Assembly: GCF_937999985.1 (NCBI RefSeq)
Contig: NZ_CALLDG010000019.1
Span: 1 to 45,616 of the forward strand
DNA length: 45,616 nt
DNA from: an uncultured Corynebacterium sp.
GTDB taxonomy: Bacteria; Actinomycetota; Actinomycetes; Mycobacteriales; Mycobacteriaceae
Reading direction: 5' to 3'
Each line of letters opens with the position of its first letter. Positions within the stretch are counted from its first letter, which is position 1. Of this stretch, positions 32,198-42,577 are shown piece after piece. The position numbers were made by a program, and so were the translations under genes. Below the pieces are notes generated by a model. The model was not told where the DNA came from, made no database searches, and saw nothing but the letters and a program-made list of their open reading frames with translations.

Positions 32198-32319
32198 CGC
32201 AAGAGTGTGATCCGCAACTCGAAAATTTGCTAATAAATCTATGACTAAATCATTGGACAGAGCGTAGTAGCTGCAGCGTTGCGTTGGTGGTCTCCTACCG
32301 GGTGACTAGGCTTGCCCCT

Positions 32320-33660
32320 ATGGCCGAGGACACATTTGACGAGAATCACCGGGAAGTGGATACGCCCGAGCAGAACGAGCAGAGCAAGCAGAGCAACGCC
32401 ATGCGCAGCCGCAAGGTAGCGCCTTCCACTCGCGGGGCGAAGACCCGCGCGGAGAAGAAGTACTGGTTGCTGGTTGCCTTCGCCGTGCTGGCGGTTGCCT
32501 ACGCGGGCAACGAGTTCACCCCGATGATGGTCTTCTACCGGGGTGAGAACGTCTTCGGCTCCGTCTTCGTCGATGCCCTCCTGGCCTGCTACGCCGCCGG
32601 CATCGCAGCGGGCCTGCTGCTGTGCGGCCCGCTTTCGGACCGCTACGGCCGCCGCGTCGTCATGCTTCCCGCCCCGATCATCAGCCTTGTCGGCAGTGTC
32701 CTCATCGCCGCCGGTGAAATGAATGAGCCACTGATCTTCACCGGTCGTCTGCTCAGCGGCTTTGCCGTTGGCATTGTGATGACCGCAGGCGGTGCGTGGA
32801 TCAAGGAGCTTTCTACCCCGACGTTCGACCCCAGTGCGCAGGAGGGTTCCGGTGCCCGCCGCGCAACCATGTCTCTGACCTTGGGATTCGCCGTCGGTGC
32901 CGCGCTGGCGGGCGTGCTGGCGGAATGGGGTCCCGCTCCGGGCCAGACCCCCTACATCCTCAGCATCCTGCTGTGCGCCGTCTCCATGATCGGAATCCTC
33001 GGTGTGCCGGAGACCCGCCAGAACGCACACCTCAAGATGGAGGGCTCCTTCTGGTCGGACCTCAAGGTGCCCTCTCTGCGTCACCCGCGTTTCCTCACCG
33101 CCGTGATTCCTATCGCGCCGTGGGTCTTCGGTTGCGCGGGCGTGGCCTATGCGATCATGCCGAGCCTGGCGCAGGATCAGGTTCCTTACCCCATCGCCTT
33201 TTCGGCTGGCATCACAGCCATCGCGCTGGCCTGTGGCTTTGGCATCCAGCAGGTTTCCACCAAGTACATCAACCCAAATAACTCCCAGGCCCAGCAGATC
33301 GGCCTGGTACTGGTGATCATCGGCATGGTCGTTGCAGCCTGGACCGCTCACGTCGGCTCGCTGGCCGGAACGGTCGCCGTCGGCCTCATCCTGGGCACCG
33401 GCTATGGCGTGTGCCTGATCACCGGCCTGACGGAAGTACAGCGAATCGCCAGCGCCGATGACCTCGGCGGGCTCACCGCCTTTTTCTACACAATCACCTA
33501 CATCGGATTCTTCTTCCCGATGATCTTGTCGCGCCTGAAAGATTGGTTCACCTACACCGAGATGTTGGGCTTCGGTGCGGTCATTGCCTTTATTGGTCTT
33601 ATTTTGGTGACGCTGACTTCCAAGAAGTTCATTCCCACCCCGGAGCAGCAGCGGGACTAG
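32320..33660 (+). CDS. Major facilitator superfamily transporter
   Basis: A 446-residue transporter. A charged N-terminus of about 47 residues precedes twelve predicted membrane helices. MFS motif A is GPLSDRYGRR between helices 2 and 3, and a long central loop separates the halves. The substrate cannot be set from sequence; layout fits a drug or metabolite proton antiporter. The ATG at 32320 has TAGGCT seven bases upstream and no ribosome-binding site. The gene ends tail-to-tail with the next one, the two TAG stops sharing CTAG at 33657-33660. A GGCGTCA-like element (AGCGTCA on the minus strand, near 33607) encodes the C-terminal VTLTSKKF. Confidence 0.88.
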   Translation: MAEDTFDENHREVDTPEQNEQSKQSNAMRSRKVAPSTRGAKTRAEKKYWLLVAFAVLAVAYAGNEFTPMMVFYRGENVFGSVFVDALLACYAAGIAAGLLLCGPLSDRYGRRVVMLPAPIISLVGSVLIAAGEMNEPLIFTGRLLSGFAVGIVMTAGGAWIKELSTPTFDPSAQEGSGARRATMSLTLGFAVGAALAGVLAEWGPAPGQTPYILSILLCAVSMIGILGVPETRQNAHLKMEGSFWSDLKVPSLRHPRFLTAVIPIAPWVFGCAGVAYAIMPSLAQDQVPYPIAFSAGITAIALACGFGIQQVSTKYINPNNSQAQQIGLVLVIIGMVVAAWTAHVGSLAGTVAVGLILGTGYGVCLITGLTEVQRIASADDLGGLTAFFYTITYIGFFFPMILSRLKDWFTYTEMLGFGAVIAFIGLILVTLTSKKFIPTPEQQRD

Positions 33661-34919
33661 GCTTCGGTTTCCCTTGTCTGAGCGGGGGCTTGGGCGGTGC
33701 TTTGGGCAGCAAGCGCGAGCACGCCCAGCTGCACCGCCGCGCCCACACTCGGACCGACTGCCAGAGCCCAGATGGCGCGCGTATCGGGGGAGTAGTCCAG
33801 CATGAGCACCGCCGTCGACAGGATAATCGCAATCAGCCACCCGGCGGTGTAGAGGTTGTGGCGATCCGCCGCAAGCGCTGCCGAGCCGCTGATCATCAGG
33901 ATGGCCGTAGCCCCGGAGACGAGCGTGAGCCAACCGAGGGTGGCTGGGGAGGAGATAACGGCGGCGTCAAAAAATAGCCCCATCAGTGGCGCGGCGAGGA
34001 AGTAGGCGGCAATACCTCCGATGGCTGCGACGGCTCCCACGGCGGCTATGGGCAGCGCGGCGGCGCGCAGGACGCGCTTGCGGTGTTTCGTGAAGTGCAC
34101 GATAAGCGCAGGCTGGAAGCGCTGGAGGGGCACCAGGATCGGCGCGCGCGTGAGCGTGATAGCGGTGATGGTGGCGGCGAGCGCACCGGGGCCCACGTCC
34201 GCGCCCGAGGTGTAGCGCAGCAGTACGCTGAAGCCGGTGATCATCACGGCGTTCGCGCCCGAAGCGATCATGGCCTTGACCGTGCGCGAGAGAAACGGGC
34301 GGGTGGGCACGTCCGCCCGGTCGCGCAGGGTGGCTCTAGCAGCGGGGGAGCAGGCGAGAATCAGCAGCCAGGTGGCCGCGCCGATGACCGTGACGAATAG
34401 AAAGGCCAGCAACTGCCAGCCCAGAGCCCACGCGGCGATGGCCAGCGCCAGCCGCACCCCGGAATCGATGGCCATCAACCAGGCGAAGCTCGGCCACGAG
34501 TGGTTGGCGGACAGCAGCCCGCAGACCGTCGCTTGGAAGGCATAGCAGGCCAGGCCGACGGCTATGAGAACCAGCCCCCACCCGGTCAGGTCGGGCACGA
34601 GTTGGCCGATCCACAGCGGTCCAGTGACGAGTGTTATCAGACCGATAGCCAGGGCGATGTAGCTTGTCAGTGCGAACGGGCGCGGGGTGCCTGCCCGCGT
34701 AGTGCCAGCCTGCGAGGCATCCATCGCTGCGCGCCGGGTGGAGACGGCCCGGGCGGTCTCCTGCATCAGCCCATCCAGCACGCCCGTCATCGCGAAGAAC
34801 AGCGACCAGTAGACCATGAAGTCTTCGTACCCGGCGGTGGTCAGCCCCTTGTTGGCAACCCAAATCACCAGGTAACCGGCGATGGCTACGAAGACTGTGG
34901 CTAGCGATATGGCGCGCAT
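33657..34919 (-). CDS. Polytopic membrane protein of the flippase (polysaccharide biosynthesis) type
   Basis: A 420-residue protein with about twelve hydrophobic segments spaced like MATE/PST-family lipid-linked oligosaccharide flippases. No signature residues allow a firm assignment. The N-terminal helix starts at once (MRAISLATVFVAIAGYLVIW), and basic loops (TRRAAMDAS; TKHRKRVLRAAAL) face the cytoplasm. It lies 31 bases downstream of the aminopeptidase gene on the same strand, so probably in one operon. A role in moving a cell-wall glycan precursor is inference. Confidence 0.68.
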   Translation of the reverse strand: MRAISLATVFVAIAGYLVIWVANKGLTTAGYEDFMVYWSLFFAMTGVLDGLMQETARAVSTRRAAMDASQAGTTRAGTPRPFALTSYIALAIGLITLVTGPLWIGQLVPDLTGWGLVLIAVGLACYAFQATVCGLLSANHSWPSFAWLMAIDSGVRLALAIAAWALGWQLLAFLFVTVIGAATWLLILACSPAARATLRDRADVPTRPFLSRTVKAMIASGANAVMITGFSVLLRYTSGADVGPGALAATITAITLTRAPILVPLQRFQPALIVHFTKHRKRVLRAAALPIAAVGAVAAIGGIAAYFLAAPLMGLFFDAAVISSPATLGWLTLVSGATAILMISGSAALAADRHNLYTAGWLIAIILSTAVLMLDYSPDTRAIWALAVGPSVGAAVQLGVLALAAQSTAQAPAQTRETEA

Positions 34920-34950
34920 TAGTTAACCCGTCCGACGGCCCAGAGGGGGG

Positions 34951-36531
34951 CTAGTCCTGCAGCCTTTCGCCGAGCTCGCCGAGCCGCTGCCCGACGCGCT
35001 TCAGCGCATCCACGGCACGCGCCGGCCCGGAGGCATCGACCATTTCCGCGGCAGGTCCCGCAGGCAGGTCGCGCAGCTGTTCCTCGCTGAGCTCGATGCC
35101 CTCGCCGCCGGGGAAGTCGGGCAGTTCTTGGTGACGCAACCAGCGGTCGAACAGCCCCTGCACCTCACTTCGGGCCACACCGTTTTCTTCGGCGACGGTG
35201 TTTGCCAGGTTCTCCAGGTCGCGAGTTTCCACCAGCCCCATGCGGTGCTGCGTGGTCCAGCGCTTGACCATGTCGAAGAAAGCCCCGTCACCCAGCAGCA
35301 CGCGCAGGGCATGGACGGTCACACCTCCGCGCTTGTACAACCGGTCGTCAAACATGTCTTCCGCACCGGGGTCGATCAGCAGGATGTCCTGCGGCTTCTC
35401 CGCGAGCGCCTGGTGGTGCGCCCATGCATGGTGGGCGGCGGGGATGCCTTGAGACTTTTCGAACCACAGCCACTCGGAGTAGCAGGCGAAGCCCTCGTTG
35501 AGCCAAATATCCCGCCACTCAACTAGACCGACGGAGTTACCGAACCACTGGTGGGATAGCTCGTGGGCAATTAGGCGCTCCCAGGTGTGCTTGCCGTCGG
35601 CGTGGTTGCAGCCAAACATGCTCATGCCCTGGGCTTCGAGGGGGATCTCCATCTCTTCGTCCGTGACCACCACGGAGTACTCCGGGAAGGGGTAGGCGCC
35701 GAAGAGCTCCGAATAGACCTCGACCATCTCCGTCTGCTGGCCGAAATCCTCGTTGACCAGCTCGCGGACCCGCTTGGCGTGCTCCGTGCCCTCGGGGAGC
35801 CAGCCGAACACCGGGACGGTCTTGCGACCGAGCTCCGCGCTGCGGAAATCAATCCGCCTAAAGGGGCCGACGTACACCGCAGCCAGGTAGGTGGCCATCG
35901 GGTAATTGGTTTCAAACACCCGGGTGGTGTTGTTGCCCTTGTTGTATTGCTCCACCAAGGTGCCGTGGGCGATGGCGGTGATGTCCCGGTGGGCGGTGAT
36001 GGCCACGCGGAACATTGCCTTCTCGTCCGGCGTATCGTCGCAGGGGAACCAGCTGGGGGCGCCATTGGGCTGGCCTGCCACCAGGGCTCCGTCGTCGGTT
36101 TCCTCCCAGCCGACCTCGCCCCACTTGGAGCGCAGCGGGCGCGGGTAGCCGCCGTATTTGATGGTCAGGTCGAAGGACTGATCCTCGGCAATCTCGTCTG
36201 CGAAAGTGATCGTTAGCTTGTTGCCGTTGTGCCGGAAGCGACGGATCTTCATTGCCCCGTTGTTGGCAGCCGCGCCGTGGCCGGCGACCTCCACGCGGTT
36301 GACAGCCAAGTTGTTGGCCAGGTCCAACGTCATGGTTTTCAGGGGACGGTAGTTCTCGACCGCCAGGCGGGCCACGCCGCGCAGGTGGTTGGGTTCAACG
36401 TCGTAGTCCAACTGTAGGTCGTAGCGCAGCACGTGGAACCCGAGGTTGAAGTCCACGCCCGTGTAGGCATCCCGAGCTCCGGCGATGGGGGAGCTGCGGA
36501 AAGGGCGAGGCTGATGTTGGGATTGCTTCAT
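34951..36531 (-). CDS. M1-family zinc aminopeptidase
   Basis: A 526-residue metallopeptidase. The zinc site is HELSH (323-327) with the third ligand Glu 346 eighteen residues on (WLNEGF), the gluzincin M1 pattern. An N-terminal beta domain (20-210) contains DFNLGFHVLRYDLQLDY, and the exopeptidase loop region reads EEMEIPLEAQG instead of the classical GxMEN, as in short bacterial M1 enzymes. It removes N-terminal residues from peptides; no signal peptide, so cytoplasmic. The ATG at 36531 is preferred: the frame extends 30 bases further only through a TTG lying at the edge of a hairpin. The C-terminal helical domain is short. Confidence 0.92.
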   Translation of the reverse strand: MKQSQHQPRPFRSSPIAGARDAYTGVDFNLGFHVLRYDLQLDYDVEPNHLRGVARLAVENYRPLKTMTLDLANNLAVNRVEVAGHGAAANNGAMKIRRFRHNGNKLTITFADEIAEDQSFDLTIKYGGYPRPLRSKWGEVGWEETDDGALVAGQPNGAPSWFPCDDTPDEKAMFRVAITAHRDITAIAHGTLVEQYNKGNNTTRVFETNYPMATYLAAVYVGPFRRIDFRSAELGRKTVPVFGWLPEGTEHAKRVRELVNEDFGQQTEMVEVYSELFGAYPFPEYSVVVTDEEMEIPLEAQGMSMFGCNHADGKHTWERLIAHELSHQWFGNSVGLVEWRDIWLNEGFACYSEWLWFEKSQGIPAAHHAWAHHQALAEKPQDILLIDPGAEDMFDDRLYKRGGVTVHALRVLLGDGAFFDMVKRWTTQHRMGLVETRDLENLANTVAEENGVARSEVQGLFDRWLRHQELPDFPGGEGIELSEEQLRDLPAGPAAEMVDASGPARAVDALKRVGQRLGELGERLQD

Positions 36532-36561
36532 GTAAGGCACACTACTATCTGCATAGGACAA

Positions 36562-36592
36562 CCCCCGCCACGGAGGTGGTCTGTGGCGGGGG
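36562..36592 (-). terminator. Strong stem-loop between the mycolyltransferase and aminopeptidase genes
   Basis: CCCCCGCCAC (36562-36571) pairs perfectly with GTGGCGGGGG (36583-36592) around an 11-base loop. It lies after the mycolyltransferase stop and about 30 bases before the aminopeptidase start. A strong T-tract is absent in the minus direction (TTGTCC). Confidence 0.65.
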
Positions 36593-36665
36593 AAGTGGTG
36601 TTTTATCTGGTTATGCGGCTACTTGGCGCTGCGAAAGAGCACCGGGCTGGAACGGCAATCCAGAA

Positions 36666-37898
36666 CTAGCGGGAGCCCGCGGTGGAACCTTCCCAGAAGT
36701 CCTCCGGGGAGATCGGCTTGGTCGGCTCCAGCGGCGGGCGCTTGGCGCCCGTGCCCAGGCCGGCAACCAGGTCGCCCCAGTAGCCGCGCAGGTCGTCCTG
36801 CCAGTAGCCCCACTGGTGGGTGCCTGCCGGGCGGAAGTTGTAGTTCACCGGGATGTTCAGCGCCCTGGTCTTGCGCTCTAGGTCGCGGGTGCAGGCGTTA
36901 GTGGCGCCTTCGATGACAGCGCCCTCGAAGATCACCTGAGCTGCGGAGGACAGCTGGCCGTTCACCCGCTCGGACCACGGCATATCGTGCTCGCCGGGGA
37001 AGCCGGAGCTAGTGGAGACGTAGATGTTCTTCTGGCCACGCAGCTTCTCAGCGTTGATCAGAGCATCGTTGTTGCGGGCAACCTCACCGTTTACCGGCCC
37101 CCACATCTTGGTGAAGTCCGTGCCACCGCGGTTCAGAACCAGGTTGATGAACTGCGGGGTCAGGCCAGTGGTGGTTGCGGCACAGCCGGAGAAGGCACCG
37201 ACGGAGTCGTAGAAGCCCGGGTGGTGCTGCGCGTACAGCAGGGAGGTGGTGCCGGTCATGGACATGCCAGCGATGGCGCGCTTGTCGTTAGCCTTCAGGG
37301 CCGGCTCAATGGCCTGCGGCAGCTCGCGGGTCAGGAAGGTCTCCCACTTCTGCGGCCCCTTGATGTACGGGGTGTTCGGCTCGGTGACCCAGTCAGTGTA
37401 GTAGGAGAACGCACCGCTCATCGGGATCACGATGTTGGCGCCGATGCCCGGGCTGACAGTGCCCTTGTTCGCGTCATCGTTACCGCCGTAGTAAGTGACG
37501 ATGTCGGTCTGACGGATCCAGTTGGCAATGCCCTCGCCACCGTCTGCGCCGTTCAGCATGTACAGGGTCGGGGCGTTGTCACGCTTTGCCTTGTCCTTCG
37601 GCTGGATGACGACCAGCGGGATGTGGCGCTTCATCGACGGGGAGTACGCGGAGACTTCCTGCACGTTGTCGAAGCCCTGGTTGTTCCAGTACTTGATGTT
37701 CTTACGCCACGTGGTGGAATCCTCCGGCTGGTTCGGAGTCGTGGAGTTCATTTTCAGCGTTGCCGGCGCGATGCCGTCTGCCTTCTGGGTGGCGGAGACG
37801 CTAGCGGCCTGAGCGGCCGGTGCGGTGACCGCGACGGTTGCGAACGGGGCGATCGCAGCCGTGGCAGCGGCGAGAGTGCGGACGATGCTTCGCTTCAT
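36666..37898 (-). CDS. Secreted mycolyltransferase (antigen 85 / PS1-type esterase)
   Basis: A 410-residue exported enzyme. The Sec signal peptide covers 1-32 with a cut near AQA/ASV. The catalytic serine is Ser 213 in AGMSMTGTTS (the antigen 85 form of the nucleophile elbow), the glutamate lies around 325-330, and His 361 is in RPAGTHQWGYW. These enzymes transfer mycolic acids onto trehalose and arabinogalactan outside the membrane, so the host makes corynomycolates. There is no C-terminal repeat or LGFP domain, so it is of the short Cmt class. The ATG at 37898 has AGAAGGA before it; the frame is open to 38036 without a better start. It is divergent from lpd. Confidence 0.93.
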   Translation of the reverse strand: MKRSIVRTLAAATAAIAPFATVAVTAPAAQAASVSATQKADGIAPATLKMNSTTPNQPEDSTTWRKNIKYWNNQGFDNVQEVSAYSPSMKRHIPLVVIQPKDKAKRDNAPTLYMLNGADGGEGIANWIRQTDIVTYYGGNDDANKGTVSPGIGANIVIPMSGAFSYYTDWVTEPNTPYIKGPQKWETFLTRELPQAIEPALKANDKRAIAGMSMTGTTSLLYAQHHPGFYDSVGAFSGCAATTTGLTPQFINLVLNRGGTDFTKMWGPVNGEVARNNDALINAEKLRGQKNIYVSTSSGFPGEHDMPWSERVNGQLSSAAQVIFEGAVIEGATNACTRDLERKTRALNIPVNYNFRPAGTHQWGYWQDDLRGYWGDLVAGLGTGAKRPPLEPTKPISPEDFWEGSTAGSR

Positions 37899-38301
37899 AG
37901 AATTGATCCTTCTGTGGGGCACGCTGGGGGAAACGTCAGTAATTCTTGCCCGGGGCGTGAGGTGCTCAGTCGAATGTGTGAAAAAGACCTGCAGGGCGTT
38001 TTCGGCGGATATTCGGGGAATATTCAAGAAATCCACAGCAAATCTCTAAGGACACACGAGACTTTACCCAATCCGCGAGAATTTTGGGAACCCAAAGGAG
38101 GAAAAACTTTCTCTATTGAACCCGAAAGCGGGGGTGTTTCCTTTGGGGGCAAGTGGTGTGGAAGTTAATTGGAAGGCTGAGGTGGGCACTATGGGAGGAG
38201 GAATGGCGTCAATAAGAAAGAGAAAGAGGAAGACCTAGAGACCAAGAGCCAGACGGAGCTCACTAAACACGAGCGACAAACATTAAGTACCCTTGGGGCT
38301 T

Positions 38302-39732
38302 GTGGCTAAAGAACATTTTGACGTAGTAGTACTCGGAGCAGGCCCTGGCGGATACGTGGCGGCGATTCGTGCCGCTCAGTTGGGTCTGAAGACCGCCGTT
38401 ATCGAAAAGCAGTACTGGGGCGGCGTATGCCTCAACGTGGGCTGCATCCCCTCGAAGGCGCTGATCCGCAACGCCGAACTTGCGCACACCATCACCAAGG
38501 AAGCCAAGACCTACGGCATTACCGGCGACAACATCTCGATGGACTTTAAGGTTGCGCACCAGCGCTCCCGCAAGGTCTCGGGCAACATCGTCAAGGGTGT
38601 GCACTACCTGATGAAGAAGAACAAGATTCAGGAGATCCACGGCCGCGGCAACTTTGTTGACGACAAGACCATCGAGGTCTCCGACGGTGACGACGCAGGC
38701 AAGACCATCACCTTCGACAACTGCATCATCGCCACCGGTTCCGTTGTGAAGTCCCTGCCGGGCGTAGAGCTGGGCGGCAACATCGTCTCCTACGAAGAGC
38801 AGATCCTGGACGAGAACAAGCCGGACTCTATGGTCATTATCGGCGCTGGCGCCATCGGCATGGAATTCGCCTACGTGCTGTCCAACTTTGGTGTGGACAT
38901 CACCGTCGTAGAGTTCATGGACCGCGTCCTGCCGAATGAGGACAAGGACGTTTCCAAGGAAATCGCCAAGCAGTACAAGAAGCTGGGCGTAACTCTGAAG
39001 ACTGGTCACAAGACCACTGCTGTCCGCGACCTGGGCGAAGGCAAGGGCGTGGAGGTGGACATCGAGTCCGCCGACGGCTCCAAGACCGAGACCCTGAAGG
39101 CAGACCGCGTGATGGTCTCAATCGGCTTCGCTCCCCGTGTGGAGGGCTTCGGCCTGGAGAACACCGGCGTGAAGCTGACCGAGCGCGGTGCGATCGACAT
39201 CGACGACGAGATGCGCACCAGCGTTCCGCACATCTACGCCATCGGTGACGTCACCGCTAAGCTGCAGCTGGCACACGTTGCCGAAGCACAGGGCGTGGTT
39301 GCCGCCGAGATTATCGCGGGCGAGGAGACCGAACTGCTCGGCGACTACCAGATGATGCCGCGAGCTACCTTCTGCTCTCCGCAGGTAGCATCCTTCGGCT
39401 ACACCGAGGAAGCCGCCAAGAAGCAGGCAGAGGAGGAAGGCCGCGAGGTGAAGGTCGCCACCTTCCCCTACACCGCCAACGGCAAGGCACAGGGCCTGGG
39501 CCACGCAGTGGGCTTTGTGAAGCTGGTGGCAGACGCTGAATACGGCGAGCTGCTGGGCGCCCACATGGTCGGCCCGGATGTCTCCGAACTGCTGCCGGAG
39601 CTGACCCTGGCACAGCGCTTCGACCTGACGGCCGAGGAGATCTCCCGCAACGTTCACACGCACCCGACCCTATCGGAGGCTATGAAGGAGGCCGCTCACG
39701 GCATCGCCGGCGGCCACATGATCAACCTCTAA
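38302..39732 (+). CDS. lpd: Dihydrolipoamide dehydrogenase
   Basis: A 476-residue FAD enzyme, the E3 subunit of pyruvate and 2-oxoglutarate dehydrogenases. The FAD motif is [14 protein letters not shown] (8-21), the redox pair Cys 43 and Cys 48 sits in [13 protein letters not shown], the NAD motif is [11 protein letters not shown], and the C-terminal HTHPTLSE holds the active-site His and Glu of the partner subunit. Start: GTG at 38302 aligns with other corynebacterial Lpd proteins (MAKEHFDVV); a TTG nine bases earlier is possible. The upstream 400 bases, shared with the mycolyltransferase gene, carry one GGCGTCA element at 38205. A strong terminator follows. Confidence 0.96.
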   Translation: MAKEHFDVVVLGAGPGGYVAAIRAAQLGLKTAVIEKQYWGGVCLNVGCIPSKALIRNAELAHTITKEAKTYGITGDNISMDFKVAHQRSRKVSGNIVKGVHYLMKKNKIQEIHGRGNFVDDKTIEVSDGDDAGKTITFDNCIIATGSVVKSLPGVELGGNIVSYEEQILDENKPDSMVIIGAGAIGMEFAYVLSNFGVDITVVEFMDRVLPNEDKDVSKEIAKQYKKLGVTLKTGHKTTAVRDLGEGKGVEVDIESADGSKTETLKADRVMVSIGFAPRVEGFGLENTGVKLTERGAIDIDDEMRTSVPHIYAIGDVTAKLQLAHVAEAQGVVAAEIIAGEETELLGDYQMMPRATFCSPQVASFGYTEEAAKKQAEEEGREVKVATFPYTANGKAQGLGHAVGFVKLVADAEYGELLGAHMVGPDVSELLPELTLAQRFDLTAEEISRNVHTHPTLSEAMKEAAHGIAGGHMINL

Positions 39733-39753
39733 GAAGGTTCATCGGCTCACTGG

Positions 39754-39818
39754 CCGGCCCGCGCCTGTACCGGAAGCTTCTCCTGGAAGCTCCCCCAGAA
39801 GGGGCGCGGGCCGGTTTT
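39754..39818 (+). terminator. Intrinsic terminator of lpd
   Basis: CCGGCCCGCGCC (39754-39765) pairs perfectly with GGCGCGGGCCGG (39803-39814), followed by TTTT. The 37-base loop contains its own small hairpin around GAAGCTTC. Confidence 0.9.
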
Positions 39819-39919
39819 GCGTTTAACGGCCAGCATTTCCCTGTTAAGACGCAGGTAGAGTAGGATTTCGAGCAAATCCCTCCGAATCCCTCCCCCCCTG
39901 CCACGATTGGTGCCCAGAC

Positions 39920-41023
39920 TTGCCAGAGAAGATTGGCTTGCTGGCAGACCGAGGACTGCCAGCGGTGCGCGTGCGCGCCATGCTCCAACAGCTCGCTAAG
40001 GCCTCGGAGAATCACGTCTCCGGGACCAAACCCATCCTCGAATTCCGCACCGGAACGCTGCCGATGGACGAGTTCGGCAACGTCCGCCTCGCCGACACCG
40101 CCCCCGGAATCCTGCGCGACTACGGCTGGGACCGGCTGGTGTACGTCACCGACCTGCCACTGACCACCCGCAGGCCGGTAATCAGCCAGACCGTCGAGCA
40201 GGGCAAGGCCACCATGCTGTGCCTGCCCGCCTTCGGCCTGCTGCGGGCCAAGGAGGGCCTGCGGCAGGAGCTGTCGCGCCTGGTCTGTGGCAAGCACGCC
40301 GGAGCTGGCCAGCGCGAAAAGGGCGTAGACGAGATCGAGGGCGGCGACGTAGAGGCCGATACCACCCGCGTACTCGAAGGCCGTGGGCGCACCCTGCGCC
40401 TGCTGCTGGGAATGATCCGCGGTAACCGCCCCGGCCAGTTGATCAAGGTGCTCTCCAGCTGCCTGGCCACGGGCGTGGCCACCGGCGGCTTCGGCATCTT
40501 TTACGGTTCGGTGTGGGAGATGTCCTACCTGATCAGCTCGTGGCGGCAGATCATGATCACTATCCTTTCCATAACCCTGCTGACCTTCTGGTTGATCTAC
40601 AAAAACGGCCTGTGGAACGGGGGTTATAGCCGTAAGGCGGAACCGTCCGTGTTGAGCGTCGGCGCCGATGCAACCTCCACACAGGCTTCCTCCGACAGCG
40701 TCGAGTGGTGGCGCGCCCGGATGGATAATCTGGCCACCATCGGCACAGTACTGATTTCGGCAACCGGCGTGTATGCCCTGATCTACCTAACGATGCTGCT
40801 GGTCAGCGCCGCCGTTGTGCCGGTGCCCTTCTTCGAAAGCCGAGTGAACTCCACTATCACGCCGCTGGATTATTTGACGCTGGCATGGTTTGCGGCGTCA
40901 CTAGGCACCCTCGGCGGGGCCCTGGGCTCGAGCTTCGATACCGACGAATCGGTGCGCGAGGCTACATATAACCGCAGAGAGCTACAGCGCAGGCAGATCG
41001 TCGGGCTTTTCGACGGCGACTAG
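39920..41023 (+). CDS. Unrecognised membrane protein between lpd and ramB
   Basis: A 367-residue protein I cannot name. The soluble N-terminal part (1-165) begins EKIGLLADRGLPAVRVR and includes GWDRLVYVTDLPLTTRRPVIS, a pattern I recall from actinobacterial proteins of unknown function. The second half holds about four hydrophobic segments (near 178-200, 208-228, 270-300, 315-340), with a soluble loop between, and a charged C-terminus. The start is TTG at 39920, supported because the N-terminal pattern begins there; no ribosome-binding site is evident, and the next ATG is at 39980. Similar proteins lie by lpd in other corynebacteria, from memory. Confidence 0.7.
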   Translation: MPEKIGLLADRGLPAVRVRAMLQQLAKASENHVSGTKPILEFRTGTLPMDEFGNVRLADTAPGILRDYGWDRLVYVTDLPLTTRRPVISQTVEQGKATMLCLPAFGLLRAKEGLRQELSRLVCGKHAGAGQREKGVDEIEGGDVEADTTRVLEGRGRTLRLLLGMIRGNRPGQLIKVLSSCLATGVATGGFGIFYGSVWEMSYLISSWRQIMITILSITLLTFWLIYKNGLWNGGYSRKAEPSVLSVGADATSTQASSDSVEWWRARMDNLATIGTVLISATGVYALIYLTMLLVSAAVVPVPFFESRVNSTITPLDYLTLAWFAASLGTLGGALGSSFDTDESVREATYNRRELQRRQIVGLFDGD

Positions 41024-41059
41024 CGCTAGTTGGGAGGCACGAACTAGTAGGGGGACGAA

Positions 41060-42577
41060 CTAGTAGGGGGACACACTCGAACGGTGCGGGTCGATCTCCA
41101 GCGAGCGGTGGATCGGCGGGAATGCGCGCTGTGGGCAGTTATCGCGCGGGCACAGACGACAACCGGAGCCGATCGGCACCGCCGCGGACGTGTCCTCTAG
41201 GTCCAGTCCGTCCGAATACACCGTCCGGTCGGCGTGCCGCAGCTCACAGCCCAAACCGATGGCGAACATCTTCCCCGGCTGGCCCCATGCCGCACGGTGG
41301 TGGTTCACGGTGCGCGCGATCCACAGGTAGGTTCTCCCGTCTGGCATCTGCGCGATCTGCCGCATGATCTTGCCCGGGTAGCTAAACGTCTCGTACACAT
41401 TCCACAGCGGGCACGTGCCGCCGGAGTTCGAAAGGTGCAGGCCCGTCGCCGACTGGCGCTTGGACATGTTGCCCGCACGGTCCACGCGCACGAAGGTCCA
41501 GGGCACACCGCGCAGGCTGGGGCGCTGCAGGCTGGAGAGGCGGTGGCAGACAGTCTCGTAGCCCACGCCGTATTCGCGCATGAGGAACTCCAGGTCGTAG
41601 CGCGATTCCTCCGCGGAACTATGGAACTGCCGGTAGGGCAGTAGTAGCGCTGCGGCGTAGTAGCTGGCCAGGCCGCGCCGGGCGAGAGCGCGGGATTCTT
41701 CGGACTGGAAGTGACCCAGCTCCACCAGCGAGCTGATGGTCGTTCCGGCCTCGAGGAACGCCAGCTCGGTGGCTAGCCGGAACGCGATCTGCCCGGGGCG
41801 CATCTTCGCCGACACGTGGAGTGTCTTTTGCTTCGGGTCGAACTTGTGCTGCGTGTCGCCCAGGTCGCGCGAATAGATCACCTGCACGTGGTGCACCTGT
41901 TGGAGCCGTTCGGCGATGATCTGTTCTGTGTGGTGTATCTGGTTCGCCCCGATGTTTATTTTGGACGCCAACTTCTCCGCCGCTACATCCAGAACATCGA
42001 TGTAGTTCTGCCTGGCGTAGAAGAAGTCGCGGACTTCCTCGTGCGGCATGGAGAACGCCTCTGGCCCGGAGGCCCGGCCGAAGAGCTCACCTTTGGGCGT
42101 GATGGAGAGGATGGCAGAGCCTTGCACGCGCTCCTCGGTGAGCAGCGAGAGGGTATCCGAGACGTTGCGATAGCGGGAGTGAAGATCCACGAAGGCACGT
42201 GCCAGGTCCGGGTGGTTCTTCACCAGTGCTGCGAGCTCGGTTACGTCAGCCGGGGTGGGGCTGATTTCTGGATCTAGGGTGGCATCCTGTATTTCCGCTA
42301 GCAGGCGAGTGGAGTCTTGGTCGGCGAAGAAGGTCGGGTCGACGCCGAAGGCGGCGGTGATGCGTTCCAACACGGCGGCGGTAAGAGGGCGCCCGTCGTG
42401 CTCGATCTGGTTCACGTAGCTGGCGGAGAGGTCCAAGATCTCCGCGAGGCGAGCCTGGGAGATTCCGCGTTCCTTGCGTAGTTGGCGAAGGCGGGAGCCG
42501 ACGAAGGGACGCTCGATATCGCGCTCTGAGTTGCGTGCAGGGGGGCGTGCAGATCTGCGTTCAGTCGGTTTTCCCAT
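41060..42577 (-). CDS. ramB: RamB, regulator of acetate metabolism
   Basis: A 505-residue transcription factor that represses aceA, aceB and the acetate-activation genes during growth on glucose in C. glutamicum. An N-terminal helix-turn-helix (about 27-85: [31 protein letters not shown]) precedes a long ScfR-like region with a degenerate metallopeptidase-like segment (LATELAFLE, lacking HExxH), and a C-terminal domain ending in [18 protein letters not shown], the conserved cysteine motif. About 24 residues precede the usual beginning (VGSRLRQLR). The ATG at 42577 is used; a GTG three codons earlier is possible. TATACT lies ten bases upstream. Its place between lpd and aceA is conserved. Confidence 0.95.
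   Translation of the reverse strand: MGKPTERRSARPPARNSERDIERPFVGSRLRQLRKERGISQARLAEILDLSASYVNQIEHDGRPLTAAVLERITAAFGVDPTFFADQDSTRLLAEIQDATLDPEISPTPADVTELAALVKNHPDLARAFVDLHSRYRNVSDTLSLLTEERVQGSAILSITPKGELFGRASGPEAFSMPHEEVRDFFYARQNYIDVLDVAAEKLASKINIGANQIHHTEQIIAERLQQVHHVQVIYSRDLGDTQHKFDPKQKTLHVSAKMRPGQIAFRLATELAFLEAGTTISSLVELGHFQSEESRALARRGLASYYAAALLLPYRQFHSSAEESRYDLEFLMREYGVGYETVCHRLSSLQRPSLRGVPWTFVRVDRAGNMSKRQSATGLHLSNSGGTCPLWNVYETFSYPGKIMRQIAQMPDGRTYLWIARTVNHHRAAWGQPGKMFAIGLGCELRHADRTVYSDGLDLEDTSAAVPIGSGCRLCPRDNCPQRAFPPIHRSLEIDPHRSSVSPY

Noticed and set aside
32245..33933. 562-codon minus-strand open frame opposite the MFS gene
   Set aside because: Asp/Gly/His-rich shadow; the plus strand encodes a clear twelve-helix transporter with motif A.
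38037..38301. RamB or GlxR operator upstream of lpd
   Set aside because: Only half-sites (TGTGA-like, TTTGGGGGCAAG) are present; no full consensus with correct spacing.
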